From positions 62,001 to 126,000 of the forward strand of contig NZ_WOXT01000001.1 of NCBI RefSeq assembly GCF_009740395.1: 64,000 bases of DNA. The letters are read 5' to 3'. Both the position numbers and the translations under genes were made by a program. Origin of the DNA: Noviluteimonas gilva (lineage in GTDB: Bacteria > Pseudomonadota > Gammaproteobacteria > Xanthomonadales > Xanthomonadaceae). The notes under the pieces are model-generated. The model made no database searches and was not told where the DNA came from. It saw only the letters and a list, made by a program, of their open reading frames with translations. Below are positions 10,876 to 18,892 of the stretch, in pieces (position 1 is the stretch's first letter; each line of letters begins with the position of its first letter).

Positions 10876-12735
10876 TCAGGGTTTGGCGACCTGTACGCGG
10901 ATGCGACGCTTCTGGTCGCCGGCCGTCACCGTGTAGGTCTGCGCCGTAGCGCCGACGATGTCGATGTACGTGCCCGAACCGATCGCGCTTTCGATCTGCC
11001 ACTGATAGGTCAGCGTGGTCGGGCACTGGCCGTCGCCGGCGCACGTCACCGCGGCATCGAGGACCGAGCCCACCATCGGCGAACCGGTGAGCGGATTGCC
11101 GTTGAAGTGCACGTTGACGCCCGTCGGCGCATTGCCCGTGCCCGGATCGTTGGGATCCAGCGGATTGGTGCCGTTGTCGACTTCGGTCTTGTCGTCCAGC
11201 CCGTCGCCGTCGGTATCGGGCTTGTTCGGATCGGTGCCGTGCGTTTGTTCCTGCTCGTTGCTCAGCCCGTCGCCGTCGGGATCGATGTCGATCACGTCGA
11301 TGATGAAGTGCTGCTGCGCATTGCGGCCGCGGCCGTCGACCACGTTGACGGTGACTTCGAAGCGGTTGTCCTTCGCAAGGTCCGCGGAGGTCATCTTCGT
11401 GGCATCCAGGCGCAGCTCGTTGCCGACGAGTACGAACAGCGCCGCATCCGTACCGCTCAGCGTGAACGAATACGGGTCGCGCGCACCGCTGACCTGCAGC
11501 AGGTAGCTGTACACCGCATCGGACATCACGCTGGCGTTGACCACCGCCGGTCCGACGAACGCCAGCGGGATCACCTTCTCGCGGATCTCGGTGACGATCT
11601 TGTCTTCGCGCTCGACGAAGTCGGTCGCGCGCTGGCGGATGTCGTTGCGCTGGGCGACGTTCTTGCGCGCCTGCTGCGCTTGCAGCGACTCGTTGAGCTG
11701 GTACTTGAAGTTGAACGAGAGCCGCGTGTCGCGTTGACCGGTGCCCATCGCGCTGTCGTGTTCGACCGCGATGTCGAACAGCGGCACCGGAGAGTACGCA
11801 ATCTTCGTCGTCAGCACGAACGGATTCCGATACGTCTGCCCGCTTGCGAACACATCGACGTGCTCGCCCTTCCAGCGCGTGCCCTTGACCGACAGGTCCA
11901 GGCCTGGGGCCTGGAGCGGGCTCCACGTCAGGCCGAGGTCGTAACCGCTGGCGGCGCGTTCTTCGAAGTCCGGCTTGTTGTCGAGCGTCTTCCACGAATC
12001 CGACGCCGGCGCATAGGTGTTGGCGAAGTAGCGCATCGACGGCGTCGCTGCTTCGACACCGAAGCCGATGCGGTGCGCGCCATTGTCGAAGTCGTGGTCG
12101 TAGAACAGGTTGGTGCCGAACAACCAGGCGTCTTCCGGCGCGATCCAGCGATAGACCAGGCCGAGGTTCGCGGTCGCGCGTTCGCCTTCGTTGTGCACGC
12201 CGAACTGCGTGAGCAGGTAGTGGCGCTTGTCTTCGCCGCCGACAATCGTGCCGATCGTGCGCAGGTCGATGTCGATGCCGCCTTCCGTGCCGAAGGTCAG
12301 CCCGCCTTCGATGCGCTGGAGGAAGGGGTTCGTCGATTGCTTGAGCGCGTCGATGCCGGTGGCGACGGCCGCATTGGCCATGTCGCTCTTGAACTGGTCG
12401 GTCGCGCTGGTGCTGGTGGTGCTGGTGTTGTTCGACGACGTGCTGGCCGCCGACTGCGCGGCGCTGATCGCCTTGCTCGTCAGCGCGTCGGTGGTGGCCT
12501 TCGCCTGGTTGGGGCCCTGCGCCGCGCCGCCGATGTCGGGCAGGTTGTCCTGCGCCTTTTGCGTTTGCGCGCGCGCATTCGCCTCGAGCATGGACGCGTC
12601 GTTCGCGGCCTGTGCGCCTTGTTTCTTGTCTTCGGTTGCGAAAGCCACCGGGCTTCCGAACGAGAACATCAGTGTCATGGCGATCGATTTCGCCAGGCGG
12701 TTGGAACGGTGTTGCTTGAGCAATTGCGCAGCCAT
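10876..12735 (-). CDS. Inverse autotransporter (intimin/invasin/ZirT-type) outer-membrane protein 1
   Basis: 619 residues; the ATG follows AGGGGA. Signal peptide about 1-33. Residues 34-140 are a Ser/Thr/Ala/Gln-rich periplasmic segment without a clear LysM domain. The beta-barrel spans about 141-347 with intimin-family features: EGGIDIDLRTIGTI, YLLTQFGVHNE, GTNLFYDHDFDNGAHRIG, alternating strands and SFNFKYQL at the end. A conserved linker of the intimin type follows (FVEREDKIVTEIREK, about 373-387). Then come a cadherin-like domain (about 390-482), a calcium-type thrombospondin type 3 stretch (DPDGDGLSNEQ, DTDGDGLDD, DPNDP; about 484-532), and an Ig-like domain with one cysteine pair (535-619). 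The barrel should thread the C-terminal passenger outwards. Its passenger is short for an adhesin, which recalls Salmonella ZirT, a barrel that exports separate proteins. Confidence 0.85.
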   Translation of the reverse strand: MAAQLLKQHRSNRLAKSIAMTLMFSFGSPVAFATEDKKQGAQAANDASMLEANARAQTQKAQDNLPDIGGAAQGPNQAKATTDALTSKAISAAQSAASTSSNNTSTTSTSATDQFKSDMANAAVATGIDALKQSTNPFLQRIEGGLTFGTEGGIDIDLRTIGTIVGGEDKRHYLLTQFGVHNEGERATANLGLVYRWIAPEDAWLFGTNLFYDHDFDNGAHRIGFGVEAATPSMRYFANTYAPASDSWKTLDNKPDFEERAASGYDLGLTWSPLQAPGLDLSVKGTRWKGEHVDVFASGQTYRNPFVLTTKIAYSPVPLFDIAVEHDSAMGTGQRDTRLSFNFKYQLNESLQAQQARKNVAQRNDIRQRATDFVEREDKIVTEIREKVIPLAFVGPAVVNASVMSDAVYSYLLQVSGARDPYSFTLSGTDAALFVLVGNELRLDATKMTSADLAKDNRFEVTVNVVDGRGRNAQQHFIIDVIDIDPDGDGLSNEQEQTHGTDPNKPDTDGDGLDDKTEVDNGTNPLDPNDPGTGNAPTGVNVHFNGNPLTGSPMVGSVLDAAVTCAGDGQCPTTLTYQWQIESAIGSGTYIDIVGATAQTYTVTAGDQKRRIRVQVAKP

Positions 12736-12762
12736 CGGATGCGTCCCCTACGACAGTCATCA

Positions 12763-12842
12763 AAGTGGCGCGCATTGTTCGGGTCGGGGTGGATGCTCGA
12801 CACGAGCCGATGTCCATGTGACCTGTGAGAAAGCTCTACGTG
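12763..12842 (-). repeat. 80-bp leader element, copy 1
   Basis: Lies upstream of the first barrel gene (start 12735). It matches 13775-13854 over the full 80 bp without gaps: an 18-base identical block (12763-12780), a variable middle, and a conserved block ending in GAAAGCTCTACGTG. It is noncoding and oriented the same way relative to its gene as copy 2. Possible promoter, regulator site or 5' leader. Confidence 0.75.
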
Positions 12843-12889
12843 GGGTTCGCCTACGGACTGGACGCGGCATGCGTCAAGCGCAAAAAAAA

Positions 12890-12910
12890 GCCCCCGGAAA
12901 ATCCGGGGGC
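12890..12910 (-). terminator. Intrinsic terminator of small exported protein A
   Basis: Eight-base G:C stem (12890-12897 with 12903-12910) and five-base loop, followed on the minus strand by eight T residues. It lies 52 bases past the stop of the 12962-13708 gene. Almost the same hairpin closes the next paralogue at 13900-13920. Confidence 0.92.
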
Positions 12911-12961
12911 CGAAGTCGTGCAAATCGCATTGCGCGCCCATGCAGGCTCGCTTGCATGAAG

Positions 12962-13708
12962 TTACGGCTGGCTTGCGACGACCTTGATCTTCCGCTTCTG
13001 GTCGTCCTTGACAGGCGTGTACGTCGTGCCGGTTGCGCCGGCGATGTCGGCGTAGGTGCCGGAGCCCGAAGCCGTTTCGATCTGCCACTGATAGGTGATG
13101 CCGCCAGCGCACGTCGAGACGCAGGTCGGGGTTGCGGTGAGCGTCGTGTCGACGATCGGGTTGCCCGTCGGCGTGACCGCGACGGAGAGCAGCGCGTTCG
13201 GATCGGCCGGATTGATTTCGCCGCCGCCGCCAGGGCCGGTGCCACCGCCGCCGCCATCCGCACCGATGTCGGCTGCGATCGTCAGCGCACCCTGGTAGGG
13301 ATCGGTGACACCCGGATCGGTATGCGGCATCAGCCTGTAGGTGATGACCTTGCCGGCGTCGGCCGCCTGCACCGTGTAGGTCATGCTGCCCGGCGCACCG
13401 ACGGCCGTACCGTCGACGGTCCACTGGACGGTCGCGTTGGTTGCGGTCGTGTCGATCGTGTCGCTGTCGGGATCGGTGACGGTGAACGTTGCGGTCAGCA
13501 CGTCACCGGCGAGCACCTGGCCACCGGCGCCCGAAGGCGTCACGCCGATCACCGCGGTCGCAACGACCGGCGCGCGGCCCTTGACGGTCGCGGTTTCCGG
13601 CGACGTGACGACGGTCTGCGCGTAGGCCAGGCCCGACAGCGTGAGGCCGATGAAGGTCGCGAGAAGCGACGTGCGCAGCGTTTTGTTGGACGGTTTGTTG
13701 CGTTGCAT
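12962..13708 (-). CDS. Small exported Ig-like protein A, ZirS/ZirU-type candidate exoprotein
   Basis: 248 residues; the ATG at 13708 has GGAG upstream and starts a clear signal peptide (about 1-30, ending LAYAQ). The first mature domain (about 31-155: GRAPVV, TVTDPDSDTI, TDPGVTDPYQG) matches the head domain of the giant protein. A glycine-rich linker (about 160-172) leads to a second Ig-like domain with a close cysteine pair (TPTCVSTCAGG) and the phrase ITYQWQIETASGSGTY, ending KRKIKVVASQP. That last domain is nearly the same as the C-terminal domain of both barrel proteins. There is no membrane anchor, so it is probably periplasmic or exported by a neighbouring barrel. It is a close paralogue of the next gene, of identical length. 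Flanked by its own terminator and an 80-bp leader. Confidence 0.8.
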   Translation of the reverse strand: MQRNKPSNKTLRTSLLATFIGLTLSGLAYAQTVVTSPETATVKGRAPVVATAVIGVTPSGAGGQVLAGDVLTATFTVTDPDSDTIDTTATNATVQWTVDGTAVGAPGSMTYTVQAADAGKVITYRLMPHTDPGVTDPYQGALTIAADIGADGGGGGTGPGGGGEINPADPNALLSVAVTPTGNPIVDTTLTATPTCVSTCAGGITYQWQIETASGSGTYADIAGATGTTYTPVKDDQKRKIKVVASQP

Positions 13709-13774
13709 CCTGGAGTTTCTCCGGTTGATGTTGACGAGGCTTGCAAGGAACGGCACTCGCCGAGGCGAACGCAG

Positions 13775-13854
13775 AAGTGGCGCGCATTGTTCTGGCGGGC
13801 TGCGAAGCCCGACACAGGCCGATGTCCACACGACCTGCAAGAAAGCTCTACGTG
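13775..13854 (-). repeat. 80-bp leader element, copy 2
   Basis: Second copy of the element at 12763-12842, here upstream of small protein A (start 13708). The same outer blocks flank a different 17-base middle, which in this copy can form a small hairpin around GGGCTGCGAAGCCC. Confidence 0.75.
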
Positions 13855-13899
13855 CGATGCCAGTACGGACGGGACGCGTCACGCAACGCACAAAAAAAA

Positions 13900-13920
13900 G
13901 CCCCCGGAACATCCGGGGGC
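13900..13920 (-). terminator. Intrinsic terminator of small exported protein B
   Basis: Stem 13900-13907 with 13913-13920, five-base loop, then eight T residues on the minus strand. It ends the transcript containing the 14765-16624 barrel gene and the 13947-14693 gene. Confidence 0.92.
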
Positions 13921-13946
13921 CATGCGTTGTTCCGCGATTGCAGCTG

Positions 13947-14693
13947 TTACGGCGCGGTGGCGACCACCTTGATCTTCTTCTTCTGGTCGTCCTTCTTCGG
14001 CGTGTACGTCGCGCCGGTCGCACCGGCGATGTCGGTGTACGTGCCGGAGCCCGACGCCGTTTCGATCTGCCACTGGTACGTGATGCCCGCACCGCAGGTC
14101 GCCACGCAGGTCGGGGTTGCGGTGAGTACGGTGTCGACGATCGGGTTGCCCGACGGCGTGACTGCAACAGACAGCAGCGCAGTCGGATCGGCCGGATTGA
14201 TTTCGCCGCCGCCGCCAGGGCCGGTGCCGCCGCCGCTGCCGTCCGCACCGACGTCGGCTGCGATGGTCAGCACACCCTGGTAGGGATCGGTGACACCCGG
14301 ATCGGTGTGTGGCACCAACCTGTAGGTGATGACCTTGCCGGCATCGGCCGCCTGCACGGTATAGGTCATGCTGCCCGCCGAACCGACGGGCGTGCCGTCG
14401 ACGGTCCACTGGACGGTTGCACTGGTTGCGGCCGTGTCGATCGTATCGGTGTCGGGGTCGGTGACCAGGAAGTTGGCGGTCAGCACGTCACCCGCAAGCA
14501 CCTGGCCACCGGCGCCCGAGGGCGTGACGTTGATCGTCGCCGTGGAAACCACCGGCGCGCGGCCCATGACGGTACTGGTTTCCGGCGAAGTGACGACAGT
14601 CTGCGCGTACGCCAGACCCGACAACGCCAGGCCGAGGAAAGTCGCGAGGAGCGACCTGCGCAGCGTGTTGTTGGAAGTTGTGTTGCGTTGCAT
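13947..14693 (-). CDS. Small exported Ig-like protein B, ZirS/ZirU-type candidate exoprotein
   Basis: 248 residues, a tandem paralogue of protein A with the same plan: signal peptide about 1-30, head Ig-like domain with GRAPVV and TDPDTDTI, Gly-rich linker (GGGTGPGGGGEINP), and a C-terminal Ig-like domain with a cysteine pair (TCVATCGAG) ending in KKKIKVVATAP. The C-terminus is more lysine-rich than that of A. The ATG at 14693 has CGGAG nine bases upstream. It starts 71 bases after the stop of the second barrel gene with no terminator between them, so the two are probably an operon: a barrel and its candidate cargo. Function unknown; secretion through the barrel is inference by analogy with ZirT/ZirS. 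Confidence 0.8.
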   Translation of the reverse strand: MQRNTTSNNTLRRSLLATFLGLALSGLAYAQTVVTSPETSTVMGRAPVVSTATINVTPSGAGGQVLAGDVLTANFLVTDPDTDTIDTAATSATVQWTVDGTPVGSAGSMTYTVQAADAGKVITYRLVPHTDPGVTDPYQGVLTIAADVGADGSGGGTGPGGGGEINPADPTALLSVAVTPSGNPIVDTVLTATPTCVATCGAGITYQWQIETASGSGTYTDIAGATGATYTPKKDDQKKKIKVVATAP

Positions 14694-14764
14694 CTGGGGG
14701 ATCTCCGGTTGGTGTTGCGGGTCTTGCAAGAACCTGCGCGCGCGCGAGCGCACGCAGAAAGCCT

Positions 14765-16624
14765 TCAGGGCTGGGTGGCGAGCACGCGGATGCGACGCTT
14801 CTGGTCGCCGGCCACCACGGTGTAGGTCGCGCCGGTGGCGCCGGCGATGTCGACGTAGGTGCCGGAGCCGACCGCGCTTTCGATCTGCCACTGGTACGTC
14901 AGCCCCGTCGTCGGGCAACTGCCGTCTTTGCAGGTCACTGCGGCGCTGAGCACCGATCCCACCAGCGGCGCGCCGGTGAGTGGACTGCCGTTGAAATGCA
15001 CGTCCACGTTCGTCGGCACGTTGCCGGCGCCCGGGTCGTTGGGATCCAGCGGATTGGTGCCGGTGTCGATCTCGGTCTTGTCGTCCAGGCCGTCGCCGTC
15101 GGTATCCGACTTGTTCGGATCCGTACCGTGTTCTTTTTCCTGTTCGTTGCTCAGCCCGTCGCCATCCGGATCGATGTCGATGACGTCGACGATGAAATGC
15201 TGTTGCGCGACGCGCCCGCGGCCGTCGATCACATTCACCGTCGCTTCGAAGCGGTTGTCCTTCGCCAGTTCGGCGGAGGTCATCTTGGTCGGATCCAGGC
15301 GCAGCTCGTTGCCGGCGAGCGTGAACACCGCCGCGTCGGCGCCGGTCAGCGTGAAGCTGTGTCCATCCTTCGCGCCGGTGACCTGCAACCCGTAGGTGTA
15401 CATCGCATCCGACATCACGCTGTCGTTGACCACCGCGGGGCCGACGAACGCGAGCGGAATGTCCTTCTCGCGAATCTCGGTGACGATCTTTTCTTCGCGC
15501 TCGACGAACTCCGTCGCGCGCTTACGGATGTCGTTGCGCTGGGCGACGTTCGTGCGTGCGGTCTGCGCACCCAGCGTTTCGCCGAGTTGATACTTGAAGT
15601 TGAACGAAACGCGCGTATCGCGCTGTCCGGTGCCCATCGCGCTGTCGTGTTCGAGCGCAATGCCGAACATCGGCACGGGCGAATACGCAACCTTGGTCGT
15701 CAGGACGAAGGGATCCTTGTACGTCTGGCCGCTGCCGAATACGTCGACCTGATCGCCATGCCAACGCGTGCCCTTCACCGTCAGGTCCAGGCCGGGCGCG
15801 CGCGTCGGGCTCCACGTCAGGCCGAGGTCGTAACCGCTCGCGGCGCGTTCCTCGAAGTCCGGCTGGTTCTCGATCGTTTTCCAGTCGGAGGCCGGCGCGT
15901 AGGTATTGGCGAAGAAGCGCATCGACGTCGTCGCCGCTTCGACGCCGAGGCCGACGCGATGCGCGCCGTTGTGGAAGTCGTGGTCGTAGAAGACGTTGCC
16001 GCCGAGCAACCACGCATCGTTGGGCGCGATCCAGCGATACACCAGGCCGACGTTCGCGGTCGCGCGGTCGCCTTCGTTGTGCACGCCGAATTGCGTGAGC
16101 AGGTAGTGGCGCTTGTCTTCGCCACCATAGAGCGTGCCGATCGTCTTCAGATTGACGTCGACGCCGCCTTCCGCGCCGAGCGTGACGCCGCCCTCGAGCC
16201 GCTGGAGGAATTGATTGTCGGATTGTTTGAGCGTGCTGATGCCGCTGGAGATCGCGGCGTTGGCGACGTCGGCGGTGAACTGGTCGGTCGCGCTGGTGCT
16301 CGACGTGCTGGTGTTGCTCGACGAGGTCTTGGCCGCCGACTGCGCGGCGCTGATCGCCTTGCTCGTCAGCGCGTCGGCGGTCTCCTTCGCCTTGTTCGGG
16401 CCCTGGTCGCCACCGCCGATGTCGGGCAGGCCGTCCTGCACGTTCTTGGTCTGCGCGCGCGCGTTGGCTTCGACGAGGGCAGCATTCCGCGCTTCCTGGA
16501 TCTTTTTCTTCTTTTCTTCCTCCTCGGCGAGCGCCGCCGGACTCGCGAAAGAAAAGGTGATCGCCATGGCGATCGATTTCGCCAGGAAAGTAAAACGATT
16601 CGGCTTGTGCGGTTGGTCGGTCAT
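14765..16624 (-). CDS. Inverse autotransporter (intimin/invasin/ZirT-type) outer-membrane protein 2
   Basis: 619 residues, the same length and domain order as the barrel protein at 10876-12735. Signal peptide about 1-36 ending SPAALA, then a charged EEEEKKKK stretch and a Ser/Thr-rich periplasmic segment. The barrel includes EGGVDVNLKTIGTL, YLLTQFGVHNE and GNVFYDHDFHNGAHRVG. The linker FVEREEKIVTEIREK is kept, followed by a cadherin-like domain, thrombospondin type 3-like calcium loops (DPDGDGLSNEQ, DTDGDGLDD), and a final Ig-like domain with a cysteine pair (TCKDGSCPTTG). The ATG at 16624 was chosen because it opens a clean signal peptide; an extension to 16774 does not. First gene of the leftward block; small protein B follows it. 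Confidence 0.85.
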   Translation of the reverse strand: MTDQPHKPNRFTFLAKSIAMAITFSFASPAALAEEEEKKKKIQEARNAALVEANARAQTKNVQDGLPDIGGGDQGPNKAKETADALTSKAISAAQSAAKTSSSNTSTSSTSATDQFTADVANAAISSGISTLKQSDNQFLQRLEGGVTLGAEGGVDVNLKTIGTLYGGEDKRHYLLTQFGVHNEGDRATANVGLVYRWIAPNDAWLLGGNVFYDHDFHNGAHRVGLGVEAATTSMRFFANTYAPASDWKTIENQPDFEERAASGYDLGLTWSPTRAPGLDLTVKGTRWHGDQVDVFGSGQTYKDPFVLTTKVAYSPVPMFGIALEHDSAMGTGQRDTRVSFNFKYQLGETLGAQTARTNVAQRNDIRKRATEFVEREEKIVTEIREKDIPLAFVGPAVVNDSVMSDAMYTYGLQVTGAKDGHSFTLTGADAAVFTLAGNELRLDPTKMTSAELAKDNRFEATVNVIDGRGRVAQQHFIVDVIDIDPDGDGLSNEQEKEHGTDPNKSDTDGDGLDDKTEIDTGTNPLDPNDPGAGNVPTNVDVHFNGSPLTGAPLVGSVLSAAVTCKDGSCPTTGLTYQWQIESAVGSGTYVDIAGATGATYTVVAGDQKRRIRVLATQP

Positions 16625-16770
16625 TTCCCGCAAGGGAACCGCGACCGGCTGGGTGGCCGCTATAGACCCAAGGGGCAAGGAAATGCGGGGCTGGAACTTT
16701 TGATGGCGGACGCGTCCCGTCCGCGCGTCGACGCGCGATGTCGCATGGCGTTTTGAAGGCGCCAGAAACG

Positions 16771-16796
16771 ACAAAGCCCGCGAATGCGGGCCTTGT
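16771..16796 (-). terminator. Terminator of tkt
   Basis: Eleven-base stem with one wobble pair (16771-16781 with 16786-16796) and a four-base loop, 25 bases past the tkt stop, followed on the minus strand by CGTTTC. Confidence 0.7.
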
Positions 16797-16820
16797 CATG
16801 GGTCTTGCAGTGCGTCGAAC

Positions 16821-18812
16821 TTACGCGAGCTTCTTCGCCACCTGCACCACGTTCTCCACCGTGAACCCGAAGTGCGGGAACAGCTTCTCCGCCGGCGCGC
16901 TCGCGCCGAAACGGTCGATGCCGATTACCGCGCCATCCAGGCCGACGTACTTGCGCCAGAAGTCGCTCACACCGGCTTCGATCGCAACGCGACGGCGGCA
17001 AGCGTTCGGCAGCACGGCTTCGCGATAGGCGGCGTCCTGTCGATCGAACACATCCGTGCTCGGCATCGATACCACGCGCACGCCATCGCCGAGTTGCGAT
17101 GCGGCCTGCATCGCGAGTTCGACTTCCGAACCGGTGGCGATGAGGATCAACTGCGGCGCGCCCTTGCTGTCGCGCAGGATGTAGCCGCCGCGGCGAATGT
17201 CGGCGACCTGCTGCGTCGTGCGCGGCTGGTGCGCGAGGTTCTGGCGCGTGAACACCAGGCACGAAGGGCCGTCGTGTTGTTCGATCGCCGCGCGCCAGGC
17301 CACTGCGGATTCGACGGCGTCGCACGGCCGCCACACGTCGTTGCCGGGGATGTAGCGCAGCGAGGAGACGTGTTCGATCGGCTGGTGCGTCGGACCGTCT
17401 TCGCCCAGGCCGATCGAATCGTGCGTGTAGACATGGATCGCATGCGCGCCCATCAGCGCGCTCATGCGCACGGCGTTGCGCGCGTAGTCGCTGAAGACCA
17501 GGAAGGTCGCGTCGTACGGAATGAAACATTCGTGGAGGCCAAGACCATTGCTGATCGCGGTCATCGCGAACTCGCGCACGCCGAAGTAAATGTAATTGGC
17601 GTTGGCATCGTCGCTGGTGACGGACTTGCTGCCCTTCCACAACGTCAGGTTGGAATGCGCGAGGTCCGCCGAGCCGCCGATCAGTTCCGGCAGCAGCGGG
17701 CCGTAGGCTTCCAGCGCCATCTGCGAGGCCTTGCGCGACGCGACGACCGGGCCTTCGGCCTGCAGCTTCGCGATGTACGCATCCGCGGCGGCGGCCCAGG
17801 TGTCGGGGAGTTCGTTGCGCGCGCGGCGCACGAGTTCGTCGGCGAGTTCGGGATAACGCGCGGCGTACTGGTCGAACAGGCGGTTCCACTGTTCTTCGCG
17901 CACCAGGCCCGCGTTGCCGGCGCGCCAGCCGTCGCGGATCTCCTGCGGGATGTCGAACGCTTCGTGCGGCCAGTTCAGCGCGGCGCGCGTGGCGACGATT
18001 TCGTCCTTGCCCAGCGGTGCGCCGTGCGAGGACTCCTTGCCCGCCTTGCCCGGCGAACCGAAACCGATCGTCGTGCGCGCGCAGATCAGCGTCGGCTTGT
18101 CGCTCGATGCGAGCGCGGCATCGACCGCGCGCTTGATCGCATCGGCGTCATGCCCGTCGACGCCGCGCACCACGTTCCAGCCATAGGCTTCGAAGCGCTT
18201 GCCGGTGTCGTCGGTGAACCAGCCCTGCGTGTCGCCGTCGATGGAGATGTGGTTGTCGTCCCAGACGGCGATGAGCTTGTTGAGGCCCCACGTGCCCGCG
18301 AGCGACGCGGCTTCGTGCGAGATGCCTTCCATCAAACAACCATCGCCCATGAACACCCACGTGTGGTGGTCGACGACTTCCATCTCGGGGCGGTTGAAGC
18401 GCTGCGCGAGCAGTTTTTCCGCGAGCGCCATGCCGACGGCGTTCGCGAAGCCCTGGCCGAGCGGGCCGGTCGTGGTTTCCACGCCCGGCGTCATGAAGTT
18501 TTCCGGATGGCCCGGCGTCTTCGACTCGAGTTGGCGGAAGGCCTTCAGGTCGTCGATCGACATGTCGTAGCCGGACAGGTGCAGCAACGCGTAGTGCAGC
18601 ATCGAGCCGTGGCCGTTGGACAACACGAAGCGGTCGCGGTTGAACCACGACGGGTTGTTCGGGTTGTGGCGGTAGTAGTCGTTCCAGACGACTTCCGCGA
18701 TGTCGGCCATGCCCATCGGCATGCCCGGATGGCCGGACTTCGCGGCCTCGACCGCATCGATGGCGAGGAATCGGATGGCGTTGGCGAGGTCGCGGCGGCT
18801 GGGCGTCGGCAT
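16821..18812 (-). CDS. tkt: Transketolase
   Basis: 663 residues, the usual length. It moves two-carbon ketol units between sugar phosphates in the pentose phosphate pathway, using thiamine diphosphate. The TPP-binding region reads [13 protein letters not shown] at about residue 155. The pyrimidine-binding domain has [11 protein letters not shown] near 410 and [16 protein letters not shown]; a C-terminal domain starts with SEVELAMQA. The ATG at 18812 begins [15 protein letters not shown], the expected N-terminus; the frame continues upstream into the symporter gene region but without homology. Single gene with its own terminator. Confidence 0.97.
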   Translation of the reverse strand: MPTPSRRDLANAIRFLAIDAVEAAKSGHPGMPMGMADIAEVVWNDYYRHNPNNPSWFNRDRFVLSNGHGSMLHYALLHLSGYDMSIDDLKAFRQLESKTPGHPENFMTPGVETTTGPLGQGFANAVGMALAEKLLAQRFNRPEMEVVDHHTWVFMGDGCLMEGISHEAASLAGTWGLNKLIAVWDDNHISIDGDTQGWFTDDTGKRFEAYGWNVVRGVDGHDADAIKRAVDAALASSDKPTLICARTTIGFGSPGKAGKESSHGAPLGKDEIVATRAALNWPHEAFDIPQEIRDGWRAGNAGLVREEQWNRLFDQYAARYPELADELVRRARNELPDTWAAAADAYIAKLQAEGPVVASRKASQMALEAYGPLLPELIGGSADLAHSNLTLWKGSKSVTSDDANANYIYFGVREFAMTAISNGLGLHECFIPYDATFLVFSDYARNAVRMSALMGAHAIHVYTHDSIGLGEDGPTHQPIEHVSSLRYIPGNDVWRPCDAVESAVAWRAAIEQHDGPSCLVFTRQNLAHQPRTTQQVADIRRGGYILRDSKGAPQLILIATGSEVELAMQAASQLGDGVRVVSMPSTDVFDRQDAAYREAVLPNACRRRVAIEAGVSDFWRKYVGLDGAVIGIDRFGASAPAEKLFPHFGFTVENVVQVAKKLA

Positions 18813-18892
18813 GGCGGGGGCGGGGTCGGAATCGGCGGGCAGGAACGGAATTGTCCCATGCCCGGGGTTGCCGATGCTCCGGGCCCGCTCGC

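Noticed and set aside
10783-12828. 681-codon plus-strand frame over the first barrel gene
   Set aside because: Opposite to a protein with clear signal peptide, barrel and domain structure; composition is that of a shadow frame. The same applies to the frame opposite the second barrel.
6003-16624. Reading the Ig-like block as a prophage tail or a pseudogene group
   Set aside because: All five genes have signal peptides, intact frames and terminators, and no phage or transposase gene is near.
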